From Cadophora sp. MPI-SDFR-AT-0126 (lineage: Eukaryota; Ascomycota; Leotiomycetes; Helotiales; Ploettnerulaceae), in NCBI GenBank assembly GCA_020747065.1, contig JAGMVK010000012.1, positions 1,736,001 through 1,800,000 on the forward strand: 64,000 nucleotides of DNA, written 5' to 3'. The position numbers were made by a program, and so were the translations under genes. This document shows positions 48,561 to 60,353 of the stretch, one piece after another (within the stretch, counting starts at the first letter, position 1; the number at the start of each line of letters is the position of its first letter). The notes below the pieces were generated by a model, which ran no database searches, was not told where the DNA came from, and worked only from the letters and a program-made list of their open reading frames with translations.

Positions 48561-49189
48561 AGGAATAATAAATAATAAAACTCGCGATAAATTCAAACGA
48601 AAACTTAAAGAAATAATTAAAAATGCAACCGAGAAAGAAGAAATAGCTTATAGCTTATAGAAATAAGCTAAAGAGAAAAGAGACTTAGTAAAGTGATTAT
48701 CTGAAAGCGGCTTAAGCTCCTGATTACGAAAGAACAAAAGGAAGGCGGCTGATATAAAAACTTAAGTTATAAAGTTAAAGCAGAAATAGCTAAACTATTG
48801 GAATCGTCAGAGAGTTATAAAATAAGATACGTGAGATACAAAAGGAAGAAGAGAGTTAGTAGCTGCGAGATCACGTATTATAATACGTTTTCAAATCCTT
48901 TATTTTTATATTGTGGTGGGGATTGGCTCGGTAAAACTTTTGTTACCTGACTTATGCACTTCACATTGTACTTAAGTTAAGACCTTCTCTAAGAGACCTT
49001 ATTATTATTAATAGTACTTTTCCTTCTAATAGGATTTATACTCCTTTCTCTAATTAATAATTCGTACTTTTTGGATATGTGATATTTTTTGATTTCGTCT
49101 ATCTATTATTTCTTGAACCTTATACCTTATGTACCTTGCATTTGCTACCCTCTTGTCGTGTGGGGGATTGGGGTTCTCCCCTCCACACT
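48561..49189. other. AT-rich sequence without recognisable feature
   Basis: Mixed AT-rich DNA between the GC-normal islet and the first pogo-like remnant. The only notable patch is a C/G-rich stretch near 49155-49190. Confidence 0.4.
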
Positions 49190-50006
49190 ATTATTATTAG
49201 ACTAATTTTTCCTTGTAAATTACTATTGGAAACGTAGAAAGACTAGTTACGGATATACACTTAATAATTAATATCTAAGTATATAAGTCTAGCTATTTTT
49301 CTTGAATCTTATATTTCTTAGTACTCCCTATAATATAACTATTAAGACTATAATCTTCTATAATACTAGTCTCGTTTATATTCTATTATTAGGCGGCCGG
49401 AATTACCTTAATTTCCGAAATCTCTAATTTTTGAAACTATAGCTTAATAACTTCGGAATAAGCGCTATTAATACATACAGAATTAATGTATATTTACCTC
49501 TTAGTCTTTAGAACAGGATTACGAGCTAAAAATCGCGCTATCTAATGTTTTCTAAGCTTTTAGTAGTCTTCTTAGAGGGCTAAAAGCCTCTCTCTAAAAA
49601 CTTATATCTATGTATAAGTAACTCCGTACTTAAGAGCCTCTTGAATTAAAATCTAATTAATTAATTGATTTTCCACTACTATAGATAGCTTTTATAAGTG
49701 GCTAGCGGCCTTCTTATGTAATTAAATCGTTACATTATAATCTATAAGGGTAAATCTTAGAACACCCTACTTAAGTAATACCTTTTACAAGGACTTACTA
49801 TTTACTACTTCTTAAAAAGCAGCCCTACCGTCATACTTAGTATATTAAGGCTTCATAATAAGAACAATTATCACTCCAAATTTCAAGAAAATCAATAAAG
49901 GATTAAAATAATAATTAATTATTGAAGTAGAGTGGTACAAGAAGCGGTGAGGTTAAGCGAGGTGGCCGGAATGCGGGGGTGGCCGGAATGGGGGGGTGAG
50001 ACGTTA
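49190..50006 (-). mobile_element. Fot1/pogo-like DDE transposon remnant A (5' part)
   Basis: The right end reads inward as TA-ACGTCTCACCCCCC, the same terminus as copies B and C. It shares long RIP-mutated blocks with copy B in inverted orientation, for example the region around 49600-49690 against 53190-53290. Its left end near 49190 overlaps about 135 bp homologous to 55140-55275 of copy C and then stops. It therefore holds the 5' part but not the DDE core. Confidence 0.65.
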
Positions 50007-50185
50007 TGCAGCGTCGAGTTGCGGCGTTATAATCGCGGCTAGCAGGAAAGCGCTGTCTCTGGCGGGGATAGAAGAGGAGACGATAGGATAGCAGGCGGGG
50101 ACTAAACGCACTTTGGCCTATAAGCTAAGCATGAAAAAAATAATAATCTAATATAAATTCTGTGTAAACCCCTTTCCCTTCAAGC

Positions 50186-51344
50186 TCATCCCAACTCCCA
50201 CCGCCGACCCTGGCCATGGGCCTGTTCTGTTGATCCAGGCTGAGATACTGCCGCTTGCGAGTAGTCTGGTGGGGGGGTCTGAGATTGCCCAGGCAGTTCC
50301 CTTACCAGCCCCTCGCCACTTACCTCCTGCTCTCCATTTACCAAAACTGGCGAGCTGGGTGATACAGGTACAGGAAAGGTATCCGTTCTTTCCTCGCCTT
50401 CCGCCATAATCTCCGTATTCTGAATGTGCGGTGACGGTCTGTGGGTTGGGACAGCCTTCCGTGGTATAGCTGATGTCCCTACAACTTCCATCCCAGGCTC
50501 TACGACTTGGGCTGGTACTGTAGGCTGCGTCCTTCGTCGACGCCGTAAACATAACCAGAGCCCAAAGCCTACGATACCGAGTGCCAGAGGAATGCCAAGG
50601 CCGAGTCCGACCCCCAGAATTGTTTTGTTTGGTCCAGAATTCGAAACAGGAGGTAAGGGAGTGCCATTCGAATCAAGTATGAGTGTGGAGGTTGTATGAA
50701 TAGTCACTGCAGGCCAATGGCATTAGTAACAAATCCGAGGGATAAAGCGTGGACAATATTGAAGAAGGTGACAAGGGTGCGGGGAGCGGTACCTGTAGCA
50801 GAACCACAGACAATACCACAAGCAGGAGCAGGTACTTACCCCGCGATGGTGTGGTAGTGGCTGAGCTTGGAGTACTGGCCGCCGTCTGGGTCACCACGGT
50901 AACTTGGGTTGTAGTCTGGGCAGAATTTGCTGTTGCTGTTTGCCCTGGCTGTGCTCCGACAGTGCTAGGGCTGTACCATTCTGTAGCGCCTGGTTGGGTG
51001 AAGCCAGCGTTCATACAGTAAGAAGCATAAACAGACTGTAGCGAGGTCAGGTCGGCGGGTATATCTCCTGCAGAGCACTTTGCACGACCGCAAGATGTGA
51101 TCCATGATGATGCAGCGGATGCAGAGGCCGATGCAGTATTGCAGAAGCAGCTGTTATCGTAAGGATTTCCACAGGACAGCGCATTCCCAATATCCGAAGA
51201 ACCGACTTTCCAAATGCAACCCTCAATGCAAGGATGCTGATTGCTTGGGTACAGGCTTTCGATGCTCACGGTCTCGGAGAAAGCTGGGGACAGGTTGAGT
51301 AAGACGCATGCCACAGTAAACAGTCGAGTCATGTGAGACACCAT
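50186..51344 (-). CDS. CFEM-like secreted/membrane protein with one TM helix
   Basis: Two exons join in frame to 341 aa: 51344-50840 and 50706-50186. Residues 1-24 are a signal peptide (Met5 at 51332 could be the start). Residues about 38-117 hold eight or more Cys in a CFEM-like arrangement: CIEGC, then SCGNPYDNSCFC, SCGRAKCSAGD and YASYC. A Ser/Thr-rich stalk (about 120-168, many TT and TQ) follows. A single membrane helix (about 199-221, ILGVGLGLGIPLALGIVGFG) is followed by an Arg-rich stop (LRRRRR) and a 120-residue Pro/Ser/Glu-rich cytosolic tail with PPPDY. The layout resembles fungal wall-anchored surface sensors. CFEM proteins can bind haem or act as effectors or sensors; the role here is unknown. 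A short extra exon inside the 133-nt intron is possible. It lies between two transposon remnants in inverted orientation. Confidence 0.75.
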
Positions 51345-52860
51345 GATCGTGCACTACTTTGCACAATGAATCTTTTTCCAATTCGGGAAACAAATCAGTG
51401 AGGATCTTGGGCTTAAAGGGTTCTGAAGCGAAGGTCATAAAGCTTACTTGAAATTCGTAAAACCCGAAATCACACCAAGACCTCTCTGATCAAACACAGA
51501 AGACTTGTACGAAAAGAGAGTGTGATAGCGACAGCTAAGTAGATTGTCATGAAGGAAATACGGAAGATATAACCACCTGTTGACCCTGTTGGCCCATGAA
51601 GGAGGATTCCGCACTAATAAATCAATAAAGCATACAACCTGATGAGGCTTTCTCGCTTGGACCTGATTGGATATCTGGATCACGTGCGTTGGAAGATGGC
51701 CAAAAGCGTGGGCTTGGCAAATGCAGGAGGACCTACCCTGCTTCACAGCTTCATCCTGCCGGCTTGTTCGAGAATGCCTCGGTACTTTCGGAATAGTCAG
51801 AACTCGCTGCCCACAGAAGGTTCCGGACGGGATATGGTAGGTAACAAGGCAGATAGATGTATTTGAGAGACACTTAGAGCAACTGTTATAAGAGGCTTGG
51901 AAATCCCTTATTTGGAGAAGAGCACTTTGATACATATGTCCTGCGCACAACGGGCTGCTTCCGTTGTCTGCGAAAATGACGACCCTTCGGACAATTCCAG
52001 GAATCGGACAAGCCAATCCAGTAGAACCTCACGAGCGATTGCTAGGGGATTGAGCAATGGGTAAAACGCGCCACTGTTAAGGTTGCTTCCTTATCTACCT
52101 CCCTGCTACGAATGAATTCTGCAAAGCCATACAAGCCACAGGTCTACCCCGCGGCCCTTAAAAAGTTAAAGTAAAAAACCCAGCCAGCGACACCCATTTC
52201 GCCTTCGCACTGTAAACGAGCATCCAGCTGTTTCAGCATTCGGTAGAACTAAGCATATGCCCAGCCGATCGCTGGGATTTCACTCAGAACGAGCCAGATC
52301 TAAGTTAGGCTCTAAAACCCCAGTTACAGGAAACACCTTTAGAAAAAGATTTTCGGGATGGAGCTTCCTCATCAAAGCTCCCATGGTGCCTGTTGCTGGC
52401 ATGGTACTGGAAGAAGATAGGTCCGCACCTGAAGTCCCGATTTATACAGCATAGCTTCAAAAAGTTCAAGAACACGACAGAACAGATCGGAACTGTTCCT
52501 TGCCAATCAAAGCTTGACACGAAGGGACGCGGGTCATCCCGCGGTTTCCATCCATAGATAATGACTTGTCGTGTTTTGCCTCTTCTTTTTTGGTCTTTCT
52601 CTGCGCGGCTGAACATTTGTCTCCACAACTTCCTGCGGTTCAGTCTCCTTTCCGGTATCCCTTCGTCCGCTGAGACATTGACCGAGCTAATAGGGGTAAG
52701 CGAGCGCAGCATGCATGGAGGGGGAATGCATTATTTTATATACCTTTATATAGAAATTGCTTAGTAAGGTACTTTATCCTAATGAACCCGCACTTAACTG
52801 TTATTTTTTTACCTACTTTTAAGACGCGACTGGATACGCGTCAAGACACCGGAATAAAGC
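51345..52860. other. GC-normal intergenic region beside the CFEM-like gene
   Basis: About 1.5 kb of ordinary composition with several open frames on both strands (for example 51444-52016 and 52305-52712, minus), none with a domain, intron pattern or clear start. It probably contains the upstream region of the CFEM-like gene. No gene is supported. Confidence 0.45.
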
Positions 52861-52863
52861 ACC

Positions 52864-54120
52864 TAACGTCTCACCCCTGGTTTTCGCCTACCCCTATATT
52901 CCGCTTACCTTAGTTAACTTCACTGCTTTTTATACTACCTAACTTTAATAACTATTTAATATTTTATTCTTTAATTGATTTTCTTGAAATTTGGAATATA
53001 AATTAATTTTATTATAAAGCTTTAATATACTAAACGTGATATTATATATACTATTAAGGAGATCGTAAATAGTAAGTTCTTACGAAAGGTATATTTAGAG
53101 TAGGGTATTTTAAGATCTACTCTTTATGATTAGAATATAATAATATAATTATATAAGGAGACTACTAAATATATATAAAGACTTTTTATTATAATTAAAG
53201 ATTAATTAATTAATTAGATTTTAACTTAAGAGTCTCTTAGCTATAGAATTACTTATATATAGATACGAGTTTTTAAAGAGAGGCTTCTAGCTCTTTAAGA
53301 AGATTACTACTTACTTAGAAAACACTAGATAATATAGTTTTTAGTTCGGAATTCTATTCTTAAGATTAAGAGATAGATATATATTAATTTTATATATATT
53401 AATAATACTTATTCTAAAGTTATTAAGCTATAGTTCTAAAAATTAGTAATTCCGGTAATTAAGATAATTCTAATCTCTTAATAATAGAATATAGATAAAA
53501 CTAGTATTATAGAAGGTTATAGTTTAAATAGATATATAATAGAGAGTATAGAGGTATGTAAAGTTCAAGGAAAATAGCTAGGCTTACGCTTTTAGATAAT
53601 AATTATTAAGTATATATTTATAATAAGTCTCTTTATATTTTTGGCTATAATATATAAGGAAAAATCAATCTAATAATAATAGTTTTTATTGTAATTAGAT
53701 ATATTTAATTTATAGTACTTTATAGTTATAAAAAATAGGTAAATAACTAATTAGATAGCTCTAGAGTAGCTAGAAAAGGTCTTTATTCCTTAAATAGAAT
53801 TACGTAATTATTTAATAAGACTCCTTATTCTAGATAATTATAAGAGCTATAAGACTACGGACTTCCTTTAGAAATATCTTAAGTATAATATTTACCTTCT
53901 TTTCTTACTAGTATATATATTATATATCTTATAACCTCTTGATTTAATAGTTTTTTTATCTCTTAAGTGTACTTACTAAAAAGAGCTTTAAAAGTTAAGT
54001 TTCATAATTAATTCTACGCTAATTAGTAAGCGTAATTTCCTTATATACTATAAGAAGGCACGCTGAGAAAGTATTATAGCTTTAAATATTAAGGCTGGGT
54101 GAAGAACTACCGGTCTATAG
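52864..54120 (+). mobile_element. Fot1/pogo-like DDE transposon remnant B
   Basis: It begins at a TA followed by ACGTCTCACCCC. The plus strand still reads the end of a DDE_1 transposase: LLILDNYKSYKTTDFL near 53821-53868, then KYNIYLLFLLVYILYIL and PLDL near 53880-53945. These are the second and third acidic positions of the pogo/Fot1 core (family form LLILDGH and LQPLDL). Stops from CAA/CAG to TAA/TAG and His/Gly losses fit RIP. Its right terminus is not clearly seen before copy C begins. Confidence 0.75.
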
Positions 54121-54121
54121 C

Positions 54122-55277
54122 TAACGTCTCACCCTCTTATTCCGGCCACCCCCTTATTCCGGCCACCTCGCTTAATTTCAGCACTTTTTATTCAAGACTT
54201 AATAACTCTATTTTATATTAACTTCTATATATAATATTATAGATTCTAAATCTTTCTTTAATTTTGATTCTATAAGTTCAATTTAAGCCTCTCTAGCTAT
54301 AATTTAAGCCTCTTTAATAATATATATTATTATAAATTAGGAATTTAGATTAGTTAAGACTTTCCTCTTTGTTTTTAGCTAAATTTACTTTATTTATTCC
54401 TTTAACTCTTTAATCCTTATATTTACCTTCCTTAATTTATAGTCTCTCTTATTAATTTCCTTTATAACTTTTCTAAAGAGTATATACTTTTCTAGAAGTT
54501 AATTATATAACTTATTAGCTAAAGTACAGATTTATCTATATAGCTTTTTTCGGCTCTTTAGTATCTGTACCTTAATTAAAGTATTAGAAACCTTTAGAGG
54601 TAGTATTAGCGTTTTCTAAGGCTTTAATAGAAGTAAATTAATTAATTTATTACTATTTTCTAATAATAATAGGCTTATTAAAGGCTTTACTATAAAAACC
54701 GGCTATAAACTTATAGTTCTTTACCTAGCCTTAATATTAGAAGGGCTAAAGGCTTCTAGATATACCTTCTAGTAGTAGATAAGGAAATTACGCCTAGTAA
54801 TTAGTATAAAATTAATTATTAAACTTAATTTTTGAAGCTCTTTCCGGTAAGCACGCTTTAAGGTAGAAAAAACTATTAAATTAAGAGGTTATAAGATATA
54901 TAATATATATACTAGTAAGAAAAGAAGGTATATATTATACTTAAAGTACTTTTAAAGAAAATCTATAGTCTTATAGTTTCTATAATTATCTAGAATAAGA
55001 AGTTTAACTAAATAATTATATAATTAAGTCTAAGGGATAAAGATCTTTTCTAGCTACTTTAGAGCTATTTAATTAATTATTCACCTATTATCAGTTATTA
55101 TAAAGTACTACTAACTAAATATATCTAATTAAGTTAGAAACTATTATTATTAGATTGATTTTTCCTTATAAATTACTACTAAAAATATAAAAAGGCCGGT
55201 TATAAATATACACTTAATAATTAATATTTAGGTATATAAGCCTAGCTATTTCTCTTAAACCTTACGTTTCTTAGTAT
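54122..55277 (-). mobile_element. Fot1/pogo-like DDE transposon remnant C (3' part)
   Basis: It is on the minus strand. The left end reads TA-ACGTCTCACC on the plus strand, i.e. the 3' terminal inverted repeat. The complement of about 54840-55000 encodes the same DDE block as copy B. The 5' part is missing: homology to copies A and B stops at about 55277, exactly where GC-rich DNA starts. Confidence 0.7.
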
Positions 55278-55280
55278 TCG

Positions 55281-57300
55281 ATGAGACGGTTAGCGGGGCG
55301 CGGAAACCGGGGGGCCCGCCTCGATCTGGTTTGGCGGGGCTGCATGCGGCATGGTGTGCGCCTATCCAGGTCTAGCGCCACCACTTCAGGCAAGGCGTGC
55401 TCGCTTCGGGGCGGCGCTGCTTTGCCAACGTCGTGTATAAGAACCCTTCTACGTCCCCCTTCATCCTCGCTCCCAACTTCCTCCTCCTGCTACCTTCACC
55501 CCGAGAATGCAACTCGTCCTCCCTCCTGCCCGCGGGCGCTGCGCGACGCGCCGTCTGCCTCACCTCCGTCTCCAGTCCCAGCCCTGCATCCTTGCGCCTG
55601 GCCCGCCCCTCTCCACCTCACCCACCAAACCTGGTGTCGCGGTCAGCGAAGTCCAGCCAACAACCCTGACCGCGCTGACTGACGTCTCCGTGTCGTATGA
55701 GGGAGTCGACCTCGAGAAGTCTCCCAGTCCATGACCTGCAACCCTCGAATCCGAAATCGCCCTTCTCTTTCGGTTCCTTTTCCATCGACTACGGCGCTGT
55801 TTGCGTCCCATATCGATTCCCACTCCTGCCCTCGTGGCACTCCTTCGAACGGTCTCACTCGTGCTTGCTTGGGAATCGGATGCCAGAGGTCCCGGATGCA
55901 GTACCAACTGCAGGCAGCAGCGGCGCGCAAGTCCTATTCTTGGAACCCCCGCTTCATGCAAGTCTCGGTCTGAACTTGCTCATCGCCTGTGGGACATCCC
56001 CAATGGCAAAAAGGCCTCACAACCAAGATACGACGTGAAGGATGCCATCTGCTGCACCGTGGGGCATTGTGCATGGCACAGGGAACTGGAGGAGCTGGAC
56101 TCGCCTCCTGCGTCTCTGAACCTGCGGCATTGCTAATCAGGAAGGTGCCCACTCACCAGCGCTACCTCCGTCCCTGCTCGGACGGCTGTTCTAGTCTCGC
56201 CATACTCCGCCGACTCTTCATCGGGACCCACTCTGAACCGCCCTTCGACGGCCTCGCCGCAGCAGAAAATCTTGACGGCACAGTCTGTTTGATGCCCGAA
56301 CCCTCGATCGACTACTCTAGAATCGATTTTCATGACTGTCAAGCCGGCTATCATTGCTTCGGTTCGCGTTGTATTGGCCAAGATACGAGCCTGAACCAAG
56401 CTCAGCTCCTCACTCCCCCGTCGCACCATCGCAATCCTCACAGGAGTGCCACTCGGTGATCTGCGACGGTAAAAGCCTGCCCTTGGCATTTCCTTCATAC
56501 GATATCACCTGGCCAATCCGAGAAATGCCTCACGATGACATGGCTTACCTCTGCCTTTCCCCGCCGGGGATTCCGTGGCAGGCGTGGTCTCCATCAGCAT
56601 GGGCATACGATCACAACTCTAGTGAGTTCGAAGACTTGCCGTGCTCACATGCCGCGAAACAGCTGAGAATCGAACGTGGGAGAGAGGAGTCGATTGGAGG
56701 AACATTCTGTGACGAGGGCGTATGGCGGGAGCACGCTCTGTGAGGCCATGGCAGATGACCATTTGCATGACAATGGCAGCTTCGCAGCCTCTGCTGAGCA
56801 TCCCACGGACCGAACACGAAACGCCGGCGTTGGGAGAATGGATCACAAACAGGCAGGCTGACGTGGATGATTGCGAGGACGCAGGTCATACGACCTCGGA
56901 AGAGCTCGATCCGCAGCGGTTGCATATTGAAAGGATGGATGTGGTGATTTGAGGGCTCTTCCGCGAATCCTTTGGCGCAGGGCCCTCGCTGCTATGGCAG
57001 GAGTGTACGCGCCACCAGAATGGGAAAAGCATAATTCATGCCGCTGAATATCACTTCTACAATGGGAAGGTCGTTTGGCCTCAGTTACGCGGAGATGGCT
57101 CCAGGGTCCAGGAGAAGGGGTGTGGTGGGTTGAGTTTTGAGCAACATTAGAGTGATCACCGACTGATTTCTCGACCTTCGGTGAAGCCGAGGAAGACTGG
57201 GGATTGCGTAATGACCGAGTCCTGGCCGGAGCCTTGAGGGATTGAGATTTCATGCGCAGGACTAGGTTGCATTTAGGACGGCACAGTGAGTTTGGGGCCG
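55281..57300. other. GC-rich region with overlapping short frames, no gene modelled
   Basis: Starts abruptly at the end of transposon remnant C. It is C-rich, with TATAAGAAC near 55436 and many overlapping frames on both strands (for example 55507-55734, 55801-56136, 55989-56459, 56354-56743). The piece 56270-56400 has a Cys-containing, protein-like reading (AGYHCFGSRC). I could not join exons convincingly. It could be a decayed or rapidly evolving gene. It shows weak local similarity to 37740-37830. Confidence 0.35.
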
Positions 57301-57450
57301 CTTTTTCTGCAGGTGTTTGTACATTCGACCATGCTCGCAAACCGCAGCTGACGGTGGGATCCGCAGACGTTATTCGTATATGAAATCAGGCATTTCCCCC
57401 TCAGAATTTGCCCCTCTAGAGCCAGATCGAGCAATCAACCTCGACTCACC

Positions 57451-59554
57451 ATGGACAATCTCATCTTCCTTGAACCACTCACGCCCTCAAGTAGCCAGCC
57501 TCCTCGTTTGCCAGGTGGTACATCTTCAAATCTATCTCGACCATCTCTTGCATCTCTTTCCGATCGACAAACCACATCACAATTTAATCAACGAAACGAT
57601 TTTTGGAAAAGTCAGCCGACCAAACTCCGAGATATGAGCAATCTATCCAAGAAGAGCCACTCCTCAGATCAGCATTGTAGAAATGATACAGTTCAAGACC
57701 AAGGTACGTGCCTAGATTTCCCGCCACATTCATTGCCTCTAACGTTACCGATTAGACTTGACAGCACAAACCTCCCCAAATAGCGATGACGATGACGATG
57801 ATGACGATTTACCGAGTATCGAGAAACTCTTGTCGGGCAATTTGCAGAAGAACAGCTCAGCGAGCGCGGACCCGAACGGCGTCGACGACGACGGCTTTGT
57901 TGATATAGATGACGTCCCGTCAGGCATACAGCAGAAGAACATGCTAGCAAGCGCGAACCTGAACTCCGGTGGCATAGCTGTATTGGTTGACAATGGAACT
58001 CGAGGCGGCAGCCCTGCTGATTCAAGCTGCTCCAATGCGGGAAGCAGTCGAGGTGAGCATCTTGCGTCTCAACTTTGTCCTGACCCCTTACTTATACGAC
58101 CTCAAGATCCGATTATACTGAGTGATGATGAGCCTGCGGGCGCCGAATCCGAGACCGACTGTAGTGATTTTGACGTCGACATCAGAGCTAAGAGCGCTTC
58201 TGATCCTCCACACGTCGCAAGCAGTGAGCTGGTTGACGGCGGCGGCATTGCCGCTGGCTCGGGAGCCGTACTTAGTCCTGGTCGTTTTGTCACCGACCAT
58301 TCCGACGACCAGAACGATCACCACGGCGTATTTGACAACCCCCAGCCTCGCCTCTCCGCTGTCTGTCCAACGCCAGCGTCACGCAACTCCGGGTCCGCGA
58401 CACAACACGGCAGTAAAACACAGGTGAATGCCGACCTCATACAAGGAAGCACGAGTTACGGTGATGTCGACGATATCGATATTGCCGAGGAGTTGGAGGG
58501 CGAGGGTTTTGATGTCCCCGCTGAGGGACACGGGGCCGACTCCCGCTCTTCGAAAGGACGAATGTTACTGGCTGCTTCCGACAAGAATTCACCCTCTCGT
58601 AACAACATTACCAGGCTGCAGGATGTTCCGCCCGATGACACTCAGTCTCCATTGCAGGCCTTAGCGGCGGCGTCGCCCCACCAGCCAGACTTGAAGAACG
58701 GCCACCTGCCAAAGCAACTTCGCCGAGGTGCCAACAGACATGACCGCCGCAAACGTCCACGCACGGTAGCTCCCACCAGAGCGGTTACCACTGCTAGTAC
58801 CCCTTCTGCCGCATCCGAATCCGCGGATCTCGAAGAACCAAAGTCACACGTTCAAACCACAGCCCCGGACGAACTCTCCGATACCGACCAGAGAATGGTA
58901 GACGGTGGAAGCGCGGATGATTCAGACGACGAAGATTATGCTGATATGAGCGACGCCACTGGCCCTACGAAAGGCGGCAGGTCACACTCTCGGAAACGGG
59001 TCAGGCGGACGAAGGACCGGGCACGTAACGATACGGATGGCCGTCCCAGTCATCCCCTTGATGTTTCATGTCAAGCTGCTGCAGTAGCCTCTTCCAACGG
59101 GACGCAGGAGAGTGAAGAGATGCCAATCCACGGATATTTTACGCTGAGGACTATCGCGTCGAAGGTCGAGTACTGTCTCACATTTTCTCAAGATTTGCTG
59201 CCGCTTCCCCAGCACAAGGGGCAGAGACAAGACAGTAACCCCGACCGCGAAGGTTCTCAATCATTTCCGCCTGATTCTGGAATGCGTCAGGCACCGGCGC
59301 CGCGTCAGACGATGCGCCGTTCATGGACACGAGAGACTACCTCTGACGCTATCTCAACACGGAGGCCGGGGAAGGAACTAACTGAAAGGCAAGAGATTCT
59401 ACTGGCCAAGATGGTCCACGACGACAAGACCTGGGCAGAGATAGGACGGCAATTCCCAGGCCACAGACTGCAGTCACTGAAGGAGAACTTCTTCATGAAG
59501 CAAGGGGGGAAGCCTCGGAAGCGGGGGCGAAAGCCTGGCGTGAAGGCTGTATGA
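57451..59554 (+). CDS. Nuclear Myb/SANT-like protein with SUMO-interacting motif
   Basis: Two exons (57451-57703, 57765-59554) join in frame to 680 aa. Most of the protein is acidic and disordered, with a poly-Asp run near residue 92 and further acidic stretches. Residues 200-207 (PIILSDDE) form a textbook SUMO-interacting motif, and similar hydrophobic-acidic patches (GFVDIDD, IAVLVDN) lie nearby in what looks like a small internal duplication. Basic patches (RRKRPR, SRKRVRRTKDR) are candidate nuclear signals. The last 63 residues hold a Myb/SANT-like helix-turn-helix (ELTERQEILLAKMV, then KTWAEIGRQFPGHRLQSLKE) followed by an AT-hook-like KPRKRGRKPG. It probably acts in chromatin or transcription and binds DNA through the C-terminus. 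I know no named homologue. The start is the Met at 57451, after a C/T- and A-rich leader. Confidence 0.75.
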
Positions 59555-60353
59555 ATCCATCCTCAGGGTTGTCGGTTGCGAACATTTGACGCAAGAGCGT
59601 TTGCTGCAAGAGTCTTTCTGGAATCCAGTTTCATTTCTTTGGTCGAAACTAGTGTTTCCTTGGTTATGACTGAGGGCCTGTTCTATTCCTCTCCGTGGCC
59701 AAGTCCAGTAATCCAGTTGTAAGTTAGCAGACTTAGTGCAATCAAAGAATTCCATGCCAAGATCCGGTGCCGTGAATCTTTGATCACTTCGTTGCGCTTC
59801 TTTGTGCAGCATCCTGTCAATCACCATGACCAGTCGACTCGACCCTTAGCACACACCTCCGGGAGGAGGCGTCGATGACCTGCAATGTCCAAAGCTTCCA
59901 TGCTCAATACGCAGATTCGGGAGGAAGAGTACGGTATGTCGTTGGAGTCGTTTTCCGAAGCGAGACAAATTCAGCCACTTGAAAAGTACCATATCCAACC
60001 CACCAGGTAGTCAGTATCACCCAGAAGACCATGGTAGCAATATCAAAGAGTACATTAAAGTATACAATCTAGCAATAGTACAGGTTGTATCGGAGGCCTC
60101 AGACGCCAATCCAGCTTTTGCTGTTTCAACAGCACAGAACATTCACTCTCAAATCCACCAGATCCCACTTGATGACACATCGGGATCTGTCGTCCATCTC
60201 CATCCTTGTCGCCTCACAAATACGATGTAGACACCTGTGCTCGAGATCTGCCAGCAATTCCGAATAGGTGCTATCATGAGGGCCCGCCTCCCCAATCATT
60301 TTACAACACGCCTCGGGCCGCCATATATCCACTTCGTGAACGAGGAGCTGACG
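59555..60353. other. Convergent intergenic region, no gene
   Basis: It lies between the 3' ends of the Myb-like gene and the minus-strand unknown gene. Small frames (for example 59979-60230) have no supporting signals. Confidence 0.5.

Noticed and set aside
51444..52712. Several minus-strand frames beside the CFEM-like gene
   Set aside because: They overlap frames on the other strand, lack start context and domains, and do not join by introns.
55281..56500. Single multi-exon gene on the plus strand
   Set aside because: I could not find a set of introns giving one continuous frame; competing frames exist on both strands.
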